A stretch of DNA of 10,569 nt, taken from positions 1-10,569 of the forward strand of contig JAFGSL010000689.1 of the NCBI GenBank assembly GCA_016934645.1, read 5' to 3'. This stretch comes from Anaerolineae bacterium (GTDB lineage: Bacteria; Chloroflexota; Anaerolineae; B4-G1; SLSP01). The translations under genes were made by a program, and so were the position numbers. Below the pieces are notes generated by a model. It was not told where the DNA came from. It was given only the letters and a program-made list of their open reading frames with translations, and did not search any database. Shown piece by piece: positions 6,421-10,569 of this stretch (position 1 is its first letter; each line of letters opens with the position of its first letter).

Positions 6421-7205
6421 CCACGATTCAGGATGTTATTGACGGAATTTTACAGGATATTCCCGGCGCGCCGCTGGCGGACACCGTGGATACGGTCAAG
6501 TCCGGCGATCCTTCGCAATCTGTGACCGGCATCGTGACGACGTTCCTCGCCAGCTACGCTGTGATCCAACGTGCGGCGGAACTGAGCGCGAATCTCATCA
6601 TCACCCACGAACCGACCTTCTACAACCACCTGGATGAGACGGAGTGGCTGGCGGATGATCCCGTCTACCTAGCCAAGCGCGCTTTGCTGGACGAGCACGC
6701 TATCGTTGTGTGGCGCTTCCACGATCACTGGCATATGCACCAACCGGATGGCATCACCACCGGTGTTGTGCAGGCGCTGGGCTGGGAAGCCTATCTGCCG
6801 GACGCCGACATGCCACTCTTCACGCTGCCGGAGACGTCTGTAGGAGCGCTGGTGGCGGAATTGAAGGCGAAATTGGGCGTCGGGACTGTGCGCGTGGTGG
6901 GCGACTTGGCGATGCCGTGTCGCCGTGTGGGGCTGATGGTCGGCGCGGCGGGCGGGACGTGGCAGATTAACTTTATGAGTGGACAGGAAATGGATGTGCT
7001 CGTCACCGGCGAAATCCACGAGTGGGAAACCTGCGAGTATGTACGCGACGCCATAGCCCAGGGCCGCAAGCTGGCGCTCATCGTCGTGGGCCACGCCAAC
7101 AGCGAGGAACCGGGCATGGCCTATCTCGTCGACTGGCTGCACGAGCGCTTCCCGGATTTGCCCATCACGCACGTGCCGGTTGGCGATCCTTTCACCTTTG
7201 TCTAA
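6417..7205 (+). CDS. Nif3-like dinuclear metal-centre protein
   Basis: Member of the NIF3/YbgI family (262 aa), cytoplasmic proteins that form hexameric toroids with two metal ions per subunit; their reaction is generally unsettled, although some are annotated as GTP cyclohydrolase 1 type 2. Visible metal-site elements are LIITHEPTFYNH (residues 60-71, equivalent to the usual LIIxHHP), FHDHWHMH (101-108), the loop VTGEIHEWETCEYVRDA (196-212) and GHANSEE (225-231), which supplies the closing His and Glu. The common second histidine of HHP is replaced by Glu65, which marks a subfamily. A longer in-frame reading from 6234 is rejected, because AGGAGA (6405-6410) lies 7 nt before the ATG at 6417 and that ATG overlaps the upstream stop. 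Its role beside two kinases is unknown. Confidence 0.85.
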   Translation: MTTIQDVIDGILQDIPGAPLADTVDTVKSGDPSQSVTGIVTTFLASYAVIQRAAELSANLIITHEPTFYNHLDETEWLADDPVYLAKRALLDEHAIVVWRFHDHWHMHQPDGITTGVVQALGWEAYLPDADMPLFTLPETSVGALVAELKAKLGVGTVRVVGDLAMPCRRVGLMVGAAGGTWQINFMSGQEMDVLVTGEIHEWETCEYVRDAIAQGRKLALIVVGHANSEEPGMAYLVDWLHERFPDLPITHVPVGDPFTFV

Positions 7206-7220
7206 GTTTTGCGTGACGTG

Positions 7221-7856
7221 ATGTCTCTCCCGTGCCCGCTTGCTTTCCTGGATAAAGCGCACCTCATCTATCTCGCGTTGTTGCCGGCCTGGGCGACGGG
7301 TGTGACACTGGCGACCTACGGGCATCGATCCCCGTTCCTGATTTTCCTGGGTGGGATCGTCGTTGTCGCTGTCTATCTTGCGGTGATCGTGCATTATAGT
7401 CGCCCAGCGACCTCGCTCGGTGTGGCGTTGCTGGCCTTGATCGATGGTCCGCTGTGGGCTGCGGGCGCGCAGTTGTCCGGGAGGGGCGCTGCCTCGTTCG
7501 CGGTGGATGCGTTCCTGGTGGATGGTGTTGCGATCTGGATCGCCATTGCCTGGCTGGCGGTGACGACCTCACGCCCAACCCGCGAGCAACTTGTGGCGAC
7601 GCTGGCCTTCGCCGTTATCGCCGTGGGGACCGTGTGCTCACTTTTCTGGCCGTATCTCCGCCAAAATCTGTGGGGGCAATGGCTCAGCATCGGCTTGCTG
7701 TTGATGGGGATCGGTGAAGCGATTGTGGCGTATCACTATCTTTTGGAAAAAGACGAAGTTGTGCGAGATGAACGCTTCACGATGCCGTACCTGATTGTCT
7801 TTATCGCTGTTTGGGTTGCATCAATGATCATTGGGATGGTGGTTTATGAGTTGTAA
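7221..7856 (+). CDS. Multi-spanning membrane protein of unknown function
   Basis: I do not recognise a family. The 211-residue product is strongly hydrophobic, with about six or seven likely membrane spans (around residues 13-33, 39-60, 66-82, 90-112, 122-145, 150-172 and 188-208) separated by short polar loops such as HYSRPATS, TSRPTREQ and the charged LEKDEVVRDERF. No signal peptide, metal motif or transporter signature is visible. The start is uncertain: ATG 7221 is preferred, but GTG 7218 and TTG 7209 are in frame and no clear ribosome site is seen. It follows the Nif3-like gene after 15 nt and overlaps the lipoprotein gene by 11 nt, so it belongs to the same operon. The placement is compatible with a partner of the lipoprotein, but nothing proves that. 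Confidence 0.72.
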   Translation: MSLPCPLAFLDKAHLIYLALLPAWATGVTLATYGHRSPFLIFLGGIVVVAVYLAVIVHYSRPATSLGVALLALIDGPLWAAGAQLSGRGAASFAVDAFLVDGVAIWIAIAWLAVTTSRPTREQLVATLAFAVIAVGTVCSLFWPYLRQNLWGQWLSIGLLLMGIGEAIVAYHYLLEKDEVVRDERFTMPYLIVFIAVWVASMIIGMVVYEL

Positions 7857-9252
7857 GGTGGTAGCCCTGATTTTGCTGGCCGTTGTCCTCGCGGGGTGTG
7901 CTACGCCGGTGGCGCCGTCGCCCACACCAACGATGACGCCTGTGCCTGAAGCGACAGCCACGCCGGAGCCTACACCCACGCCTACGCCCGCGGTGGTCAA
8001 CATCGCTATTGACCCGGCGATCACCTACCAGACGCTGGATGGCATCGGTGCGAATAGCTACGCCTTCCCGTATGCCAACGATATCGGCTGGGATTGGGAA
8101 GCCGTGAAGTTCGTCTTCGACGAGCTGGACATCGCCTACATCCGCCTCGCGCCGTGGCTGGGGTGGTGGGAGACGGCGAACGACAACGACGACCCGTACA
8201 CCATCAACTGGGACGGGTTCGGCACGGTGAACGACATCATCAACAACCACGATGTGCCCTTTGCGCAGTACCTGCACGGACGCGGCATCGAAGTGGGCGT
8301 CGGTGTGTGGGACTTCGGCGGTGTCTCCGAGTGGTGTGAGACGTGTACGGATTGGCTGGCGAGCGGCAAGCCTCGGCAAATTCCGCCGGAGCTTTACCCG
8401 GAGCTTGGGGAATCCATCGCCGCGTACATCCTGAACATGCAGAATCACGGTGTGCCCATCGCTTTCGCCGAGGTGCAAAACGAGCCGGACATCGAGGCCG
8501 GCATCAAGTACCCAAGCCCGGAAGCCTTGCGTGACGCGGGGCACGTTGTGCTGGATCAGTTCGACCGCTTCGGCTTGGAAAACGTGATGCTCCACGCGCC
8601 GAACCTCCACGCACCCACCAACAACGTCCCCTGGATTGAGGGCTGGTTCGCGGACGATGTTCTTCGTGAGCGCACGGTCGCGGTCTCGTATCACACGTGG
8701 TGGAGCGTGGATCGTAAAAACTACGAGGCGATCTGGGAAGCGGCGCAGCAATACGGCAAACCGGTGTGGGCCACGGAGACGGGCTATCAAGATACGCGCA
8801 TCGGTATCGCGCCGCAGACGTGGCGCTCATCGTGGGAGTACGGCAAGAGCTTCTACCGCGCCATCGCCTGGAGCCACGCCAGTCGCGTTTATCTGTGGAC
8901 GATTCTCGGCAACGATGCCGCGGTGGGCAAGGACGGCGAGCGCTACCCGATGTTCTACGTGTTCAAGCACTTCACCAACTATATTCCTGCTCAGTCAGTG
9001 TTGGTGGAAAGCCAGCCGGATGACGCCCGGGTGCTTTCTCTGGTTTTCGCGCGTCCTGATGGGACATACACTGTGATTCTTCTGAATGACAACCGGATGG
9101 ATAAAGCGATACGCCTTGCCGGTCTGCCGGCGACGATCGTCGGAGCGATCACAACAGCCGAAGGGGCTTACGAGCGCGCGACCGCGATGGAGGCGGACGG
9201 CGCGCTTCTCCTGCCGCCACTGAGCGTCACCAGCTTGATCTTGCGACCTTAA
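7846..9252 (+). CDS. Secreted lipoprotein glycoside hydrolase, clan GH-A (GH30-like)
   Basis: Extracytoplasmic glycosidase of 468 aa anchored by lipid. The signal peptide MSCKVVALILLAVVLAGC ends in the lipobox LAGC with C18 as lipidated residue. A Pro/Thr-rich linker (PTPTMTPVPEATATPEPTPT) extends to about residue 48. The catalytic barrel starts with ITYQTLDGIGANS, a GH30/GH39-style opening, and continues through IAYIRLAPWLGWW. The acid/base is likely E213 in AEVQNEPDIEAG and the nucleophile E311 in VWATETGYQDT; the spacing of about 98 residues is normal for clan GH-A. The last 100 residues form a beta-rich domain (VLSLVFARPDGTYTVILLND; LLLPPLSVTSLIL), as in GH30. Start ATG 7846 has GGGATGG upstream and gives a proper signal peptide; an upstream TTG does not. 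Glucosidase, xylanase, galactanase or another specificity cannot be told apart here. Confidence 0.82.
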   Translation: MSCKVVALILLAVVLAGCATPVAPSPTPTMTPVPEATATPEPTPTPTPAVVNIAIDPAITYQTLDGIGANSYAFPYANDIGWDWEAVKFVFDELDIAYIRLAPWLGWWETANDNDDPYTINWDGFGTVNDIINNHDVPFAQYLHGRGIEVGVGVWDFGGVSEWCETCTDWLASGKPRQIPPELYPELGESIAAYILNMQNHGVPIAFAEVQNEPDIEAGIKYPSPEALRDAGHVVLDQFDRFGLENVMLHAPNLHAPTNNVPWIEGWFADDVLRERTVAVSYHTWWSVDRKNYEAIWEAAQQYGKPVWATETGYQDTRIGIAPQTWRSSWEYGKSFYRAIAWSHASRVYLWTILGNDAAVGKDGERYPMFYVFKHFTNYIPAQSVLVESQPDDARVLSLVFARPDGTYTVILLNDNRMDKAIRLAGLPATIVGAITTAEGAYERATAMEADGALLLPPLSVTSLILRP

Positions 9253-9260
9253 TTTCTTTA

Positions 9261-9328
9261 CCACGAATCTTCACGAATTTGCACTAATCTTGTATTTTTA
9301 ATTCGTGAAGATTGGTGTAGATTCGTGG
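9261..9328. repeat. 10-bp units in an inverted tandem array (large potential hairpin)
   Basis: The left arm has three tandem 10-mers, CCACGAATCT, TCACGAATTT and GCACTAATCT (9261-9290). After an 8-bp AT-rich spacer the right arm (9299-9328) has three on the other strand: TCACGAATTA, ACACCAATCT and CCACGAATCT read from inside outwards. Exact pairings are 14 bp (9266-9279 with 9300-9313) or 11 bp (9260-9270 with 9319-9329). The two share bases 9266-9270, so alternative hairpins are possible. There is no downstream T-run, so it is not a standard terminator. It fills the 96-nt gap between the lipoprotein gene and the next gene. Confidence 0.75.
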
Positions 9329-9348
9329 TTTGATCTTCAGGAGGTGCA

Positions 9349-10569
9349 GTGAAAGGACTGAAACTTGCATCGGTTTTAGAAGGTTTGGTCACTCATATCG
9401 ACGATCTGCAGCACTACCAGATCATCGATCCCGCGCATCCGCAGTGCGGTGGATTGGTTCACCCGGACTACGGCATCGCCGACGCGATCTACTCCGCGCA
9501 TTTCGTCGTCGCGTGCGCATACCTGGCGCTGGGGACGGGCGACAATTCCCGCATGAACCGCGCCGCGCAGGCCGCCGACTTCATGCTGCGGGCGCAACGC
9601 CCCAGCGGCAACATCGATCTGCTCTCCGTCAACTACGACTCCGCGCCGGATACCGGTTTTGTGGTGCAGCAGCTTTGCGCTGTGATTGAGGTAGCACGGC
9701 TGCGTGGGGCTGCTGGCTCAGCGTGGGAGACGCTACTGGCGAAGCTGGAACAGTTCGTGCGGCGCGCCGTCGCGGGGATGTTGACCGGCGGTTTCCACAC
9801 GCCCAACCACCGCTGGGTGATCGCGTCGGCGCTGGTGCAGGCGCACGCGCTCTTCCCCGATCTGGATGTGGCGGCGACAGTGGACGCCTATCTCGCCGAA
9901 TGCATCGACGTGGATGCGGAGGGATTGTTCATCGAGCGCAGCATCGGCGTCTACGACGCGGTGAACGACCGCTCGTGGTTGCTCATCGCCGAGCGCCGCG
10001 ACTGCCCGGCGGCGCTGGACGCCGTCGCGCGCAATCTCGACCTCGATCTGCGCTTCCTCCACGCCGACGGGACCGCCGAAACGGGCCTATCGCGCCGCCA
10101 GGACTACGGGACGCGCACCGTCCCGCTCGGTCTGGCGCACTGCTACCTGCTCTTCAACGCGCTGCGACCAAATCCAGTTTACGTGCGGGCTGCGCAGAGG
10201 TTCTGGGAGAAGAGCGACGCACCGGCAAGTCATCTCCTGTGGCTGGCCTACCCTTTGCTCAAGTACGGCGATCCGGCTCCCCCAGATGCTATGCTGCCTG
10301 ACGACTTCGCGCTCTCTCTGCCACTGAATGGCATCTGGCGCGCGCGGCGCGGGCGGTTGAGTGCGTCCGCGTTCCGCAACACCACGCGGCTGTTCTCGCT
10401 CGTCTACGGGAAAGCGGAACTGAGCTGCGTCAAGATCAGCCAGACGTACTTCGGCCACAACACTGGGCGCTTCATCAGTGACACCATGGCCGGGACCGAG
10501 GAAGGCGTCATCCTGCGCTCCGAAGGGTACGGCAATCCGCGCCGCCCCGGCTACGAACTGCCGGTGGGC
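9349..10569 (+). CDS. Unassigned protein, probably an alpha/alpha-toroid carbohydrate-active enzyme (runs off right edge)
   Basis: An open frame of 407 codons without a stop, cut by the window end. It starts at GTG 9349, preceded by AGGAGG (9339-9344). I cannot name the family with certainty. No signal peptide is seen, so it is likely cytoplasmic. The first 270 residues look all-helical, with evenly spaced conserved-looking motifs: CGGLVHPDYGIADAIYSAHF (33-52), RPSGNIDLLSVNYDSAPDTG (84-103), GGFHTPNHRWVIASAL (147-162), IDVDAEGLFIERSIGVYD (186-203) and SRRQDYGTR (248-256). Acidic, His and Arg residues recur in these loops. From about residue 330 the sequence becomes beta-like (LFSLVYGKAELSCVKISQTYF). 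A helical toroid followed by a beta sandwich is the plan of heparinase-like and other polysaccharide lyases, which fits the neighbourhood; this is inference. Reading frames on either strand across 9723-10458 are shadows of it. Confidence 0.75.
   Translation, partial: MKGLKLASVLEGLVTHIDDLQHYQIIDPAHPQCGGLVHPDYGIADAIYSAHFVVACAYLALGTGDNSRMNRAAQAADFMLRAQRPSGNIDLLSVNYDSAPDTGFVVQQLCAVIEVARLRGAAGSAWETLLAKLEQFVRRAVAGMLTGGFHTPNHRWVIASALVQAHALFPDLDVAATVDAYLAECIDVDAEGLFIERSIGVYDAVNDRSWLLIAERRDCPAALDAVARNLDLDLRFLHADGTAETGLSRRQDYGTRTVPLGLAHCYLLFNALRPNPVYVRAAQRFWEKSDAPASHLLWLAYPLLKYGDPAPPDAMLPDDFALSLPLNGIWRARRGRLSASAFRNTTRLFSLVYGKAELSCVKISQTYFGHNTGRFISDTMAGTEEGVILRSEGYGNPRRPGYELPVG

Noticed and set aside
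6669..7394. A 241-codon minus-strand frame across the Nif3-like and membrane-protein genes
   Set aside because: It spans two real genes antisense, is rich in His/Arg/Gln, and has no motif or ribosome site.
7828..8790. A 320-codon open frame on the minus strand opposite the lipoprotein glycosidase
   Set aside because: It is low-complexity, Arg/Val/His-rich, and antisense to a gene with a signal peptide and catalytic motifs; no family resemblance.
9261..9328. Intrinsic terminator for the lipoprotein operon
   Set aside because: The stems are AT-rich and no T-run follows the right arm. The array is better described as a phased inverted repeat, although some termination cannot be excluded.
9261..9328. 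Small CRISPR-like array
   Set aside because: The 10-bp units abut without unique spacers and switch strand in the middle, unlike CRISPR repeats.
9723..10301. A 192-codon plus-strand frame starting inside the last gene
   Set aside because: Arg/Ala/Gly-rich frame-shifted shadow of the open gene that starts at 9349, whose own frame has coherent motifs and a ribosome site.

Overview
The window looks like a chromosomal piece of a GC-rich, free-living bacterium that degrades plant-type polysaccharides. I favour Chloroflexota (Anaerolineae/Caldilineae type). This rests on the Pro/Thr-rich linker straight after a lipobox, the mix of glycosidase, FGGY kinase and toxin-antitoxin genes, and short tandem-repeat tracts both between and inside genes. 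It is an inference from style, not a marker-gene assignment.

Layout. The left end (1-852, minus strand) holds an Rrf2-family regulator followed 7 nt later by the start of a polar amino-acid ABC transporter permease that runs off the left edge. From 853 to 974 lie two back-to-back sigma70-like promoters. One drives the Rrf2 gene and overlaps a perfect 8-bp inverted repeat, probably its own operator. The other drives a GH2 beta-mannosidase on the plus strand (975-3518).

A 67-nt gap with an extended -10 promoter and a second inverted repeat leads into a tightly packed plus-strand operon: Phd/YefM antitoxin, PIN-domain (VapC-like) toxin, FGGY sugar kinase, P-loop kinase/NTPase, Nif3-like metal protein, small multi-spanning membrane protein and a secreted clan GH-A (GH30-like) lipoprotein glycosidase (to 9252). 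Neighbours overlap by 4 nt at three consecutive junctions (toxin/sugar kinase, sugar kinase/P-loop, P-loop/Nif3) and by 11 nt at membrane protein/lipoprotein. A spacer with 10-bp units arranged as an inverted array (9261-9328) separates this operon from a last, GTG-started gene. That gene runs off the right edge and encodes an unassigned, probably all-alpha protein.

How the genes may work together. The lipoprotein would act on glycans outside the cell. The leaderless GH2 enzyme would cleave beta-mannosyl oligosaccharides inside. The FGGY kinase would phosphorylate a released sugar or its ketose. The toxin-antitoxin pair sits at the head of the operon, so its autoregulation could set the level of the sugar kinase and everything downstream.

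The least expected structure is a set of short tandem repeats inserted in frame into two enzymes: a 15-bp unit and a 7-bp unit in the mannosidase, and an 8-bp unit in the FGGY kinase. They resemble intergenic repeat material and differ from the surrounding conserved protein. I saw no tRNA, rRNA, CRISPR array, transposase or convincing intrinsic terminator.
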